Positions 49,374 through 58,947 of a stretch of 64,000 bases of DNA are shown here, in pieces. The notes beneath the pieces were generated by a model. That model made no database searches. It saw nothing but the letters and a program-made list of their open reading frames with translations, and was not told the origin of the DNA. How positions within the stretch are numbered: position 1 is the first letter of the stretch; the number at the start of each line of letters is the position of its first letter. The DNA is taken from contig JANQGX010000009.1 in NCBI GenBank assembly GCA_028282885.1, positions 18,177 through 82,176 of the forward strand, given 5' to 3'. This DNA comes from SAR324 cluster bacterium (GTDB taxonomy: Bacteria; SAR324; XYD2-FULL-50-16). Position numbers and translations under genes: made by a program.

Positions 49374-52300
49374 ATGGAATACATCGCGGATCTGCACATT
49401 CATTCTCCTTATTCACGGGCTACCAGTAAAAATTGTGATGTTCCCGGACTTTTTGCCTGGGCCAGGGTAAAAGGGATTCACATTGTGGGAACGGGAGATT
49501 TTACCCATCCCGCCTGGTTTGCCCGGTTAAAAGAGACGTTGGAACCTGCCGAACCCGGGTTGTTCCGATTAAAAGACGAAAATACCCCGCCTGCGCTGGC
49601 GAATACCGAAACAGAAGCTATACCTGTCCGATTCATGTTGAGTTCGGAAATCAGTTGTATTTATAAAAAAGGAGATAAAACCCGTAAGATCCATGCGGTG
49701 TTGTATGTTCCGGATATGGAATCGGTGGAAAGGATCAACGGTCGTCTGGCTGCCATAGGAAATATCGAGTCGGATGGCCGTCCGATACTAGGGCTGGACG
49801 TTAAAAACCTGCTGGAAATTCTTCTGGAATCCTCGGCGGAAGGATTTATGGTGCCGGCACATATCTGGACGCCCTGGTTTTCGCTGTTTGGTTCAAAATC
49901 GGGATTCGATGCCGTTGAGGAGTGTTTTGAAGACCTGACTGAGCACATTTTTGCCCTGGAGACAGGTCTCTCCTCCGATCCGGAGATGAACCGCATGATA
50001 TCGGCCCTTGATCGGTATACCTTGATCTCCAATTCCGACTGTCATTCTCCTTCAAAACTGGGAAGGGAAGCCAACCTTTTCAATACGGAGTTCGATTATT
50101 TCGCACTCAGAGACGCTCTCAAACAGAAAACACCGGATGGATTCCGGGGAACCATTGAGTTTTATCCTGAAGAGGGAAAATATCACTACGACGGCCATCG
50201 CAAATGTAATGTCTGTCTCGACCCCCAGGAGACCAGGGAGAAGGAAGGGCTTTGCCCGGTTTGCGGCAGACCGTTAACCATCGGCGTGATGCATCGGGTG
50301 ATGGAACTGGCCGACAGGGATAAACCACAATATCCCGATGGGCAGGAGTACTTTGAAAGCCTGGTCCCATTGCCGGAGATTCTGGGAGAGATGCTACAGG
50401 TTGGCCCGACTTCGAAAAAGGTGATGGAGCAATACCGGAGGGCCATCTCGCTGTTTGGTTCCGAATTCAACCTTTTTCGGCAGGTCCCAATTGAAGAGAT
50501 CAACCGGGGATACTCACCATTGCTGGGGGAGGCTGTCAGACGTTTGCGTCATGGTGAAGTTATCCGTCAACCGGGCTTTGATGGCGAATTCGGAGTGATT
50601 CGGGTTTTTGAACAAAACGAGGTCCACCGATTTTCCGGGCAGATGAGTTTTATGCCGGATAACCCTGTTTCTGATGATCCAAAACCAGCCCCGGAAAGGC
50701 AGTTCAGACTGGAGAAGTCGGATTGCCGGAACAGAAAATTACAAGGCACCGAAGTAATGCCTGAAGGACCGAACCCGGAACAACAAGCCGCCATCCAGAG
50801 CAGGGCAGATAAGATATTGGTGTCGGCCGGCCCCGGAACCGGGAAAACCTTTACCCTGGTTTCCCGAATTGTCAATATGGTTAAGGAGCATCAGGAGCCA
50901 CCCGACCGGTTTGTGATCATCACCTTTACCAATCGCGCAGCCAATGAAGTCCGAGAGCGCCTGGAAAAAGAGATTGGTGAGAATGCGGATCGGTTATTTG
51001 TCGGTACCTTTCACGGTTTCTGTCTGGAACTGCTTAGAAGAGAAATATCCGGTTTGAAGGTGGTTGGGCAGGATGATAGAAGTATGATCTTGAAAGATCT
51101 GATTCCGGGTATCAGTAAACAAGAACTGGGCAGGATCGGTGAGCAGATTGGCAGGTGCTTTGAAACCGGTGACAGCGTTGCCGAATCAATTGAATATGAA
51201 GATTTGAAGGATCACCTGGATGCCTATCGGCAGCATTTGCAGGAAAGGTCAGCTATTGATATCGATGCGATTGTGCCTGAGGTAGTAAACAGACTGGGAG
51301 ACAATCTCGAATTCAGAAAAGGTGTAGCCAAGCGCGTTTCTCACCTGTTTATAGATGAGTTCCAGGATCTCAACGAATCGCAGTATCGCCTGATACGCGT
51401 GTTAGCTGAGGAAGCCTCTGTATTTGCCATTGGTGATCCCAATCAGGCCATCTACGGTTTCAGAGGGAGCGATTCCAAGTACTTTTTCCGGTTTACCCGG
51501 GAATTCCAGGTTGAAACCTTCGCCCTGAAGCGCAACTATCGTTCCTCCTCCGTCATTCTAAAGGCAGCGACGGCGGTTATTAAAAACAACAGCACAGCGG
51601 CGGAATCGTCGCTTGAACCACAAAAAGAAGAAAGTTCAAAGCTGGAGTATCATCTTCATTCAACTGTTTCAGCCGAAGCCGAGTTCATTGCCCGCAAAAT
51701 CGATGCTTTGGTGGGAGGAATCCGCCAGTTATCAATCTTTGAACAAACAGGAAATGCCGAGACACAGGGCATCGATTTGGGATTCCGGAATATTGCCGTC
51801 CTTTATCGCTTATCGGATCAGGCGCAGGAAATTGCCAGGGCTTTAGACAAAGCAGGAATTCCCTACCAGTTGATCGGGGCCCGACCGTTTTTTATGACAA
51901 AGGAGCTTAAACCCTTTTATCACTGGATTCGTTTTACAGGTGCGAATGAAAGAGACGATTTCCTCCAATTTCTGAATTATCTCCCGGGAACCGGGAAAAG
52001 CACCATCCAACAATTGGAAACAACACTGCCCGGACAGGATGAATTCCGGTTGCACGAACTTTCCACCAGTCTGTTTTCCGCCAAAATCGAAGGTGTTCTG
52101 CAGGACTTGAAAAGCAGCTTTCTCGAATTTCAGAAAAAAACAGAAAACAGCGGAATTGCAGAGGCTGTTCGCGGAATGATGGCTTTTCTGAAAAAAGATC
52201 CGACGTCCGGGGATAGCGTTCGCTTTCTGGAACTGTGTGGTATCTTCGGTAAAAACCTGCCGGCCCTTTCTGAACATCTTTATCAGAACGCACAGGCGAC

Positions 52301-52649
52301 CATTTATGATGATCGTGCCGAAGCTGTTCCCCTAATGACCCTTCACGCCGCCAAAGGGTTGGAATTCCCCGTTGTTTTCATTGCCGGATTGGAAGAACAG
52401 ATACTGCCGTGTGATTTACCCGGACTGCCGGGTGACCTCGAAGAGGAAAGAAGACTGTTTTACGTCGGTCTGACACGTGCCCAAAACAAGTTGTTCCTAA
52501 CTGCCGCGAAGAACCGAACCATCTTCGGCAAAAGTTTCGATCAGTTGGAATCACGCTTCCTGAAAGAAATCCCCAAAGAAATACTAATCCGCCATTACCC
52601 GCAAAAACCCCAACCCGAAATCTCCACCGGAGAACAGCTCAGTTTTTAA
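49374..52649 (+). CDS. Fusion of EndoQ-like PHP nuclease domain (TIGR00375 type) to UvrD/Rep-family helicase
   Basis: N-terminus MEYIADLHIHSPYSRATSKNCDVPGLFAWARVKGIHIVGTGDFTHPAWF with zinc motif CNVCLDPQETREKEGLCPVCGRPLTIGV; C-terminal helicase GPGTGKTFTLVSRIV, DEFQDLNESQYRL, GDPNQAIYGFRGSDSKYF, LTLHAAKGLEFPVVFIAGLEE-type motifs. Confidence 0.92.
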   Translation: MEYIADLHIHSPYSRATSKNCDVPGLFAWARVKGIHIVGTGDFTHPAWFARLKETLEPAEPGLFRLKDENTPPALANTETEAIPVRFMLSSEISCIYKKGDKTRKIHAVLYVPDMESVERINGRLAAIGNIESDGRPILGLDVKNLLEILLESSAEGFMVPAHIWTPWFSLFGSKSGFDAVEECFEDLTEHIFALETGLSSDPEMNRMISALDRYTLISNSDCHSPSKLGREANLFNTEFDYFALRDALKQKTPDGFRGTIEFYPEEGKYHYDGHRKCNVCLDPQETREKEGLCPVCGRPLTIGVMHRVMELADRDKPQYPDGQEYFESLVPLPEILGEMLQVGPTSKKVMEQYRRAISLFGSEFNLFRQVPIEEINRGYSPLLGEAVRRLRHGEVIRQPGFDGEFGVIRVFEQNEVHRFSGQMSFMPDNPVSDDPKPAPERQFRLEKSDCRNRKLQGTEVMPEGPNPEQQAAIQSRADKILVSAGPGTGKTFTLVSRIVNMVKEHQEPPDRFVIITFTNRAANEVRERLEKEIGENADRLFVGTFHGFCLELLRREISGLKVVGQDDRSMILKDLIPGISKQELGRIGEQIGRCFETGDSVAESIEYEDLKDHLDAYRQHLQERSAIDIDAIVPEVVNRLGDNLEFRKGVAKRVSHLFIDEFQDLNESQYRLIRVLAEEASVFAIGDPNQAIYGFRGSDSKYFFRFTREFQVETFALKRNYRSSSVILKAATAVIKNNSTAAESSLEPQKEESSKLEYHLHSTVSAEAEFIARKIDALVGGIRQLSIFEQTGNAETQGIDLGFRNIAVLYRLSDQAQEIARALDKAGIPYQLIGARPFFMTKELKPFYHWIRFTGANERDDFLQFLNYLPGTGKSTIQQLETTLPGQDEFRLHELSTSLFSAKIEGVLQDLKSSFLEFQKKTENSGIAEAVRGMMAFLKKDPTSGDSVRFLELCGIFGKNLPALSEHLYQNAQATIYDDRAEAVPLMTLHAAKGLEFPVVFIAGLEEQILPCDLPGLPGDLEEERRLFYVGLTRAQNKLFLTAAKNRTIFGKSFDQLESRFLKEIPKEILIRHYPQKPQPEISTGEQLSF

Positions 52650-52999
52650 TCTTTCTGTGTTGCCTTCTCCCTTTGGTCGTGCCGGATCACAACATCCGGC
52701 ATCCAGAAAGTCAAGGGGTATATTCTCCTCCATGCTGAACGGCGAGACAAGTTTTGAAGACACCATTTCGAAACTGAATCATGTGTCATAACCCCTGCTT
52801 CGCCTGAGTATATCAAGAATATCTGTTTCCATTCATCTTTTTAGATTAATGATCCTCCTTAAATCCCATTCAATATTGTGCCCGGCCAATAGAGTTGTTC
52901 AATGAGTTGCCCCTGTCATTTGTTACAATAGGGTAAATCAAGCATTTCTTTTGCACCAACCAAAATGATTCTTGACAAGATTAAAAATGTATTGGTACT

Positions 53000-53012
53000 T
53001 TGGTTCAACCAA
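53000..53012. promoter_or_regulatory. FadR/PdhR-like operator candidate (TTGGTTCAACCAA)
   Basis: Perfect odd-centred palindrome of TTGGT-N3-ACCAA form known for FadR-subfamily regulators; 138 bp upstream of the enolase-superfamily gene. Confidence 0.5.
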
Positions 53013-53077
53013 TGAACAAAAATCAATTAAGTGGATTTTTGACGCTTAAATGATTTTTGTAATCAGCATTATTGCAC

Positions 53078-53111
53078 TGAACTGTGGTTTTCCATGGAAA
53101 ACCACAGTTCA
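53078..53111. promoter_or_regulatory. 34-bp perfect loopless palindrome in the 5' leader
   Basis: TGAACTGTGGTTTTCCA|TGGAAAACCACAGTTCA; ends 26 bp before the ATG at 53138. Confidence 0.7.
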
Positions 53112-53137
53112 AATCCACGTTGAAAAGAGGTGAAGGA

Positions 53138-54292
53138 ATGAAAATTACTGCAGTAAAGTCGTTTCCGGTTTTTCCGGGTTGGCGCAAAAATTTGATTTTT
53201 GTGAAGATTGAGACCGATGCCGGTATTAATGGATGGGGCGAAGTGTATACACAGTACGATCGAGATCCGGCCATGAGTTCTCATGTTGAGATTCTTGGTA
53301 AATACTTAATCGGCAGAGATCCTTTTCAGATCAAATATTTTACCACGATGGCCTATGATGATTATGCCCAGCGTCGCGGATCACTTGAGTTTTATTGCGC
53401 GTTATCGGGGTTAGAGGCGGCTCTCTGGGATATTGTCGGTAAAGCTTGTGAGCAACCCGTCTACAATCTTTTGGGTGGGCCGTGTCGGGATAAAATAAGG
53501 GTTTATGCCAACGGCTGGAGCTACAAGAAGCATGAACCCGACGATTTTGCTCGCGCTGCCGAAGAAACCGTAGCGTTAGGTTATACTGCCCTGAAATTTG
53601 ATCCGTTGCCCCGACCTTGGAGAACTTACATTCCGCGTGAGCATGAAAAGCACGCTGAAAAAGTTGTCAAGGCCGTTAGAGACGCAGTTGGCCCTGATGT
53701 CGATCTGTTAATAGAACTGCATCGGCGTCTGTCTGTTAGTCATGCTGTTACTTTGGCTGAAAGGCTGGCTCCGTACGAACCCTTCCTGATTGAGGAACCT
53801 TGTCAGGCAGAGAATATCATTGCCATTGCCGAGGTCCGGTCAAAGACGCATGTTCCGATCATGACCGGGGAAAATATTTTCAGCAAATCGGGATTCAGGA
53901 GGGTTTTTGATCACAGGGCTGCGGATTATATCAACGCTGATGTTGCCAATTGCGGCGGTATCTTGGAATTGGTGGAAATTGCGGCAATGGCGGAACCTTA
54001 TTTTGTTGGTGTGTCGCCCCATAACTATAACTCGACTTCTTTGGCCCTTGCAGCCACCGTTCATGCGTCGGCTGTTATGCAAAATTTCATTATTACCGAA
54101 TACTTTGTCCCGTTTGAAGAGTTTTGCAACGGTTTGTTTCCCGGACAACAAATGAAACCGGTAAATGGTTACATTACGTTGCCCGATAAGCCCGGTTTAG
54201 GCTTAGAACCGGATGAGCAAGCCCTTTTAGCTCATCCCGGTAAGCCCTTTCCGCTTAGAAATCTGCCTTACCCAAAAGATGAAGTGATGTAA
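53138..54292 (+). CDS. Enolase superfamily (mandelate racemase/muconate lactonizing enzyme-like) protein, sugar acid dehydratase-like
   Basis: MKITAVKSFPVFPGWRKNLIFVKIETDAGINGWGEVYT...ALSGLEAALWDIVGKACEQPVYNLLGG...LLIELHRRLSVSHAVTLAERLAPYEPFLIEEP...GVSPHNYNSTS. Confidence 0.9.
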   Translation: MKITAVKSFPVFPGWRKNLIFVKIETDAGINGWGEVYTQYDRDPAMSSHVEILGKYLIGRDPFQIKYFTTMAYDDYAQRRGSLEFYCALSGLEAALWDIVGKACEQPVYNLLGGPCRDKIRVYANGWSYKKHEPDDFARAAEETVALGYTALKFDPLPRPWRTYIPREHEKHAEKVVKAVRDAVGPDVDLLIELHRRLSVSHAVTLAERLAPYEPFLIEEPCQAENIIAIAEVRSKTHVPIMTGENIFSKSGFRRVFDHRAADYINADVANCGGILELVEIAAMAEPYFVGVSPHNYNSTSLALAATVHASAVMQNFIITEYFVPFEEFCNGLFPGQQMKPVNGYITLPDKPGLGLEPDEQALLAHPGKPFPLRNLPYPKDEVM

Positions 54293-54359
54293 CTGCTGAT
54301 TTTCTTGATTTCGAAAGGCCGGAATAATTGTGAGATAACTCAACGATAGGAGAAAAATA

Positions 54360-54824
54360 GTGATTAAGAACAAGGAAATCCTAGGTGGAATAATATTTTT
54401 TTCTCTCAGTCTCTACCTGTTTTACGAAACAAGCAATTTTTCTTCAACTACTGAACGGTACCGTTCGTTGGGTCCAGCGGTCTTCCCCTACGTACTGGCA
54501 ATCTGTCTGGGTTTGCTGAGTATCGTTCTTTTTATTCAAGGAGTCAGGTCTCCCAAAGCGGAACTGTTTTCTTTTTCGATGAAAACAAAAGCGTCGGTTC
54601 AGGTACTTTCATTGATAGCGATGCTGTTTGTTTTCCTGATTTGGGTTGAGAAAATAGGTTTCATCATCTGGAGTTTATCTTTTATGTTTCTTGGGCAAAT
54701 CATTTTAGGCGAACGCCGTTTGGTAACGGCGATGGTGCTGTCAATTGCAGTGGTCGGGATAATTTACCTTATTTTTGGCTTTCTGCTGAATGTTCCGCTT
54801 TCAAGTGGTTTCTTGTCTTACTGA
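54360..54824 (+). CDS. Tripartite tricarboxylate transporter TctB-family protein
   Basis: 4-TM 154-aa protein, YRSLGPAVFPYVLAICLGLLSIVLFIQG; GTG or alternative start; upstream of TctA. Confidence 0.85.
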   Translation: MIKNKEILGGIIFFSLSLYLFYETSNFSSTTERYRSLGPAVFPYVLAICLGLLSIVLFIQGVRSPKAELFSFSMKTKASVQVLSLIAMLFVFLIWVEKIGFIIWSLSFMFLGQIILGERRLVTAMVLSIAVVGIIYLIFGFLLNVPLSSGFLSY

Positions 54825-54848
54825 ATTTACCTTTTGCCTGAGGTGCCT

Positions 54849-56348
54849 ATGGATCTTTTTCTTACCGGTCTCATCTCAATTTTGCATCCAAAGATGCTTT
54901 TTTTTATTTTTGGCGGTACCTTTATCGGAATCACGCTTGGTGCTCTGCCGGGACTTAGCGCAACTATGGGAGTCGCGATTCTGCTTCCTGTTACTTTTTA
55001 TCTGCCTCCCGAACAAGGGATGCTTATTCTCCTGGGAGTCTATGTTGGAGGCATTTACGGCGGTTCGATTGCAGCGATTCTCTTGAATATCCCAGGTTGT
55101 CCTGCATCTTTGATGACCACATTGGACGGCTATCCGATGACTAAAAAAGGGCAGGGTGGACGGGCAATCGGAATTGCCACTACGTCTTCCTTTGTTGGCG
55201 GCGTAATAGGGGTGTTGGCTCTTATTTTCGTGGCTCCGTTTTTGGCCCAAGCAGCCCTTAGTTTTGGTCCTGCCGAATATGCCATGCTGGCCTTTCTGGG
55301 ACTGTCGGCGATCGTTATTGTCGCCGCAAAATCGATTGTAAAAGGATTTATCGGCGTTGTTATCGGACTGTTGATGGCAACTGTGGGAATGGATCCTATT
55401 GTTTCCGTGCCGCGATTCACCTACGGCAGCATCGATTTGATGTCGGGAATAAGCTATATACCGGTGGTAATTGGACTCTTTGGGTTGAGTGAAGTGATGG
55501 TCCAGACACTGCAGATGAAACAGTTGAAAGCCGTACGTCAGACAATCGGTCAGGTATTCCCGAATCTGGCGGATTTTAAAAAAATTTTTAGACATTTTTT
55601 CCATCCCGCCTGGATTGGTACTCTTATCGGTGCATTGCCCGGTGCAGGTGCGTCTATATCTGCCATTATATCGTACAATCGGGCGGTCCAAGCATCAAAA
55701 AAGCCGGATGAGTTCGGCTCCGGAATTCCGGAAGGACTGATCTCCTGTGAAACGGCTAATAATGCTTCAATCGGTGGAGCTTTGGTCCCTCTTCTTACCC
55801 TTGGTATTCCCGGAAGCGCTGTAACAGCTGTTTTATTGGGAGCATTGATGATGCATGATATCACACCGGGACCACTCTTGTTTGTACAGCAACCGGGTCT
55901 GGTTTATACCATTTTCGCGGGTTTGTTGATGGCTAATCTGGCAATGTTGATTTTGGGTCTGGCCGGCGGCAAAGTATTTCCCCGTATAGTCAATTTGAAG
56001 CAATCCGCCCTGCTGCCGTCAATTATCGTCTTGTGCTCGGTTGGTGCCTTTGCCATCAATAACAGTATGTTTGAAGTCGGGATTATGTTTGTCTGCGGAA
56101 TCGGCGGTTTTTTTCTTCGTGAATTGGCCATTTCCCCAGGGCCGATTATTCTGGGTCTTATCTTGGGACCTATTGCAGAATCTAATTTTCGGGGAGCGCT
56201 TGAGTTATCCAGAGGGAGTTTGTTGATATTTGTTCAAAAACCGATATCGTTGATCATTCTGATCGTAACGATATCTTTGCTGCTATCCCCGTTCCTGAGG
56301 GGTTGGCTTCTTAAAACAAAAAGTGGCTTAAGCGCCGGGAAGGCTTAA
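54849..56348 (+). CDS. Tripartite tricarboxylate transporter permease TctA
   Basis: GTFIGITLGALPGLSATMGVAILLPVTFYLPPEQGMLILLGVYVGGIYGGSIAAILLNIPGCPAS; ATG at 54849 preferred over 54834. Confidence 0.95.
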   Translation: MDLFLTGLISILHPKMLFFIFGGTFIGITLGALPGLSATMGVAILLPVTFYLPPEQGMLILLGVYVGGIYGGSIAAILLNIPGCPASLMTTLDGYPMTKKGQGGRAIGIATTSSFVGGVIGVLALIFVAPFLAQAALSFGPAEYAMLAFLGLSAIVIVAAKSIVKGFIGVVIGLLMATVGMDPIVSVPRFTYGSIDLMSGISYIPVVIGLFGLSEVMVQTLQMKQLKAVRQTIGQVFPNLADFKKIFRHFFHPAWIGTLIGALPGAGASISAIISYNRAVQASKKPDEFGSGIPEGLISCETANNASIGGALVPLLTLGIPGSAVTAVLLGALMMHDITPGPLLFVQQPGLVYTIFAGLLMANLAMLILGLAGGKVFPRIVNLKQSALLPSIIVLCSVGAFAINNSMFEVGIMFVCGIGGFFLRELAISPGPIILGLILGPIAESNFRGALELSRGSLLIFVQKPISLIILIVTISLLLSPFLRGWLLKTKSGLSAGKA

Positions 56349-56429
56349 CAACATTGAGAAGAGCCTTAGCCCTGTGTTTGCGCTTGGAACTGAACCCTAT
56401 CAAATCTGATGTAAAAAAGGAGGTGCAAA

Positions 56430-57413
56430 ATGTCATCAAGAAAATTTAGAGGACTGTTTACATTCTTAGTCGTGGTAACGATTATGATTACAGCGCCAAT
56501 TGTTTGCGCGCAAAAGAAGTTTCCGAACAAACCGATTCAGTTTATTGTCGGTTGGGGTGCCGGAGGCGGATCGGATTTATCGGTCAGATTTCTGACCAGT
56601 CATACGGAAAAACATCTCGGAAAACCGATTAACGTTCGTAACATGTCCGGCGGTTCCGGTGCCAAGGCTTATATGTACATCTCAAAATCCAAACCGGACG
56701 GTTATACGATCGGCAATACAACAAGCACGATTTCCACTCATAGATTTATGGGAAATATTCCTCTGGGATCGAATGATTTCGAGCCGATTATTGCGTTCAA
56801 CGAGGATCCGGGCGGGGTGTGGGTGGCCACTGATGCTCCCTGGAAAACACTTGCCGAGTTTGTTAACCATGCGAAATCAAGGCCCGGCGAGGCAACGATC
56901 GCTGCTTCCAATCCTGGGTCTATCACTCGTTTTCAGATGATGGCTTTGGAACAGGAAGCCGGAATCGAGTTTAATGTTTTATCGCAAAAAGGTGGTGCCG
57001 GTCCGGGTTTGGTTGCTTTGGCCGGAGGGCATGTCAATGCTGCAATGGGAACTCCTCTTGAAGGTTTCTCTCTTTACAGCGCAGGTAAAATCAGACCGCT
57101 GGGTTTCATGAGCGCAAAACGTGTTGCTAAGTATGAGGATGTTCCAACCATGAAAGAACAGGGATACCCCTTGGTAATCAGCACAAATCGTATGATTATC
57201 GCGCCGAAAGGTACTCCTGCAGACCGCGTTGATACGCTTTATCAAGCTTTTCTAAAGGCTGTGCACACCCCGGCATACCAAAACGCTTTGGAGAGCAAGG
57301 GTTCGACCTGGCTTGATTGGAGTCCCGAGAAATGTAAGGAGTATTTAAAACGACAGGATGCAATTTTTGAAAAGATCATCAAAAAGGCCGGACTCTATCG
57401 GCCCATAAATTAA
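56430..57413 (+). CDS. Tripartite tricarboxylate transporter substrate-binding protein (TctC/Bug)
   Basis: FPNKPIQFIVGWGAGGGSDLSVRFLTSHTEKHLGKPINVRNMSGGSGAKAYMYISKSKPDGYTIG. Confidence 0.95.
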   Translation: MSSRKFRGLFTFLVVVTIMITAPIVCAQKKFPNKPIQFIVGWGAGGGSDLSVRFLTSHTEKHLGKPINVRNMSGGSGAKAYMYISKSKPDGYTIGNTTSTISTHRFMGNIPLGSNDFEPIIAFNEDPGGVWVATDAPWKTLAEFVNHAKSRPGEATIAASNPGSITRFQMMALEQEAGIEFNVLSQKGGAGPGLVALAGGHVNAAMGTPLEGFSLYSAGKIRPLGFMSAKRVAKYEDVPTMKEQGYPLVISTNRMIIAPKGTPADRVDTLYQAFLKAVHTPAYQNALESKGSTWLDWSPEKCKEYLKRQDAIFEKIIKKAGLYRPIN

Positions 57414-57428
57414 TTGATTGGAGAAAGC

Positions 57429-58673
57429 ATGATGAAAAACGGATACAATCCTGCGCTTTTGAGGTTGGAGTTGTTGGCGCAGGGCATAAAGGTTGATCCC
57501 GAATTCAACCAGCAACTTGGCACAGGATTAAAGGAGCCGCTATGGACAAGGACAGGTCCCACCAGCACTGGTATAGATTTGATGCTCGAAAAAGGAATGT
57601 ACTGTAGTCCGGCCATAGAAGGGGAACGTTTCCCTTATCACTACAAGAACTCACCGTTTTTATTGGGTGTGGATGATTCCGGCCAGGGAGTGATTAAAAA
57701 AAATGGAGAGACTATTCAAAAAGTAAAACCATTCCCAAGACCAAGCTTTTACGGTAAAAAAACAAGCAGTGGCAACCTTATGGAAAAAATCGGGGTCGTT
57801 ACCGGTGATTTTTTGGCTATTGCCATCGACAATCGTTGCTGGTTTTGGGGGTACTATCGTGAAGACGAGCTGATTAATTACAAGGAAAGACAGTGTAAAT
57901 TCTGCGGCATCGGGTTGAGTATGAAACGCGATGAGTTGTATCGCAAGAGTAAAGAGGACATACTTGAGGTGGTCGGAGCAGCGGTTGAAGGCGGGGATGC
58001 AAAACACATCGGTATCAACGCGGGTACTATGTCTCCCCCTGGAAGAGGACATGAGGAATACGCCGAGATTGTTTCGGCGATCAAAGATCGCTACGACGTT
58101 TGGATCAGATTATCTATCTGTCCGCCGGAAAAAGAAAAGTACATCGATACTCTCTACGATGCAGGTGCCGATCAGATCGGATATGATATTGAAGTCTATG
58201 ATCCCCGAAAATACGAATATATTTGTCCTGGGAAACTTCATGAAGTGGATCGGGATGTGCCACATCAGCATTTTTTCCGTATGTTGGAATATGCCGCCAA
58301 ACGAGGCGGACCCAACAAAGCATATTCGATCCTGGTGACCGGTCTGGAATCAAGAGAGACGACAGTACAGGGAATAGAAGAGCTTTGTAAGCGTGGAGTT
58401 GTACCTCGCATGGGCATATTCCGCCCGATTCCGGGCACACACCTGGAGAAACACCCAACGCCGAATCCAGGTTATCTTGTGTATATTTACCGCAAATTAC
58501 GAGAACTAACCATGAAGTATGGGGTGGACTCCGGATGCTCCGGCTGTGGCCGGACGTTTGTCGGTACCAAAGAGTATGACGGGGTGAACCCGATCATGCC
58601 GGAAATCACAGATGAGGATTTGGAAATTGCCAAGGTTGATATAAACCAACCGGATGCTTCGGAAATTTCGTGA
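57429..58673 (+). CDS. Radical SAM-like TIM-barrel protein with non-canonical Cys motif
   Basis: NRCWFWGYYREDELINYKERQCKFCGIGLS (CX18CX2C); downstream VEGGDAKHIGINAGT, ADQIGYDIEVYDPRKYEYICPGK, VPRMGIFRPIPGTHLEK typical of BioB/elongator-like rSAM barrels; C-terminal GCSGCG. Confidence 0.8.
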   Translation: MMKNGYNPALLRLELLAQGIKVDPEFNQQLGTGLKEPLWTRTGPTSTGIDLMLEKGMYCSPAIEGERFPYHYKNSPFLLGVDDSGQGVIKKNGETIQKVKPFPRPSFYGKKTSSGNLMEKIGVVTGDFLAIAIDNRCWFWGYYREDELINYKERQCKFCGIGLSMKRDELYRKSKEDILEVVGAAVEGGDAKHIGINAGTMSPPGRGHEEYAEIVSAIKDRYDVWIRLSICPPEKEKYIDTLYDAGADQIGYDIEVYDPRKYEYICPGKLHEVDRDVPHQHFFRMLEYAAKRGGPNKAYSILVTGLESRETTVQGIEELCKRGVVPRMGIFRPIPGTHLEKHPTPNPGYLVYIYRKLRELTMKYGVDSGCSGCGRTFVGTKEYDGVNPIMPEITDEDLEIAKVDINQPDASEIS

Positions 58674-58832
58674 TTATACCTCCTGCGATGAGGCGGGGCA
58701 CGGAATTCAGGAATCCAGTGCCTCTGCCATCTTACGCCGGAACTCTTGCTGCCGAGTGCCTGTCTTTTCAGATGATGACGGCAATGATCGCTATGCGGGG
58801 AATTTTTTAACTATTTGGTTAATGAGCCTGTT

Positions 58833-58869
58833 GAATTTATTTTTTCGTGATAATCGAAAAAATAAATTC
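58833..58869. terminator. Terminator-like hairpin downstream of the radical SAM gene
   Basis: GAATTTATTTTTTCG / CGAAAAAATAAATTC 15-bp perfect arms, 7-nt loop. Confidence 0.5.
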
Positions 58870-58928
58870 TATAATATCAGAATAGCGAACACTGCATTTT
58901 TGCCAAATTAGGGATAAATCAACAGACT

Positions 58929-58947
58929 CGTTAATATCGGATTAACG
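58929..58947. promoter_or_regulatory. Palindrome overlapping the VOC gene start
   Basis: CGTTAAT-ATCGG-ATTAACG, 7-bp perfect arms, last base is the first base of the GTG start. Confidence 0.35.

Noticed and set aside
54876-55691. 271-aa minus ORF opposite TctA
   Set aside because: Antisense artefact, His/Arg/Ser-rich composition; TctA frame is unambiguous
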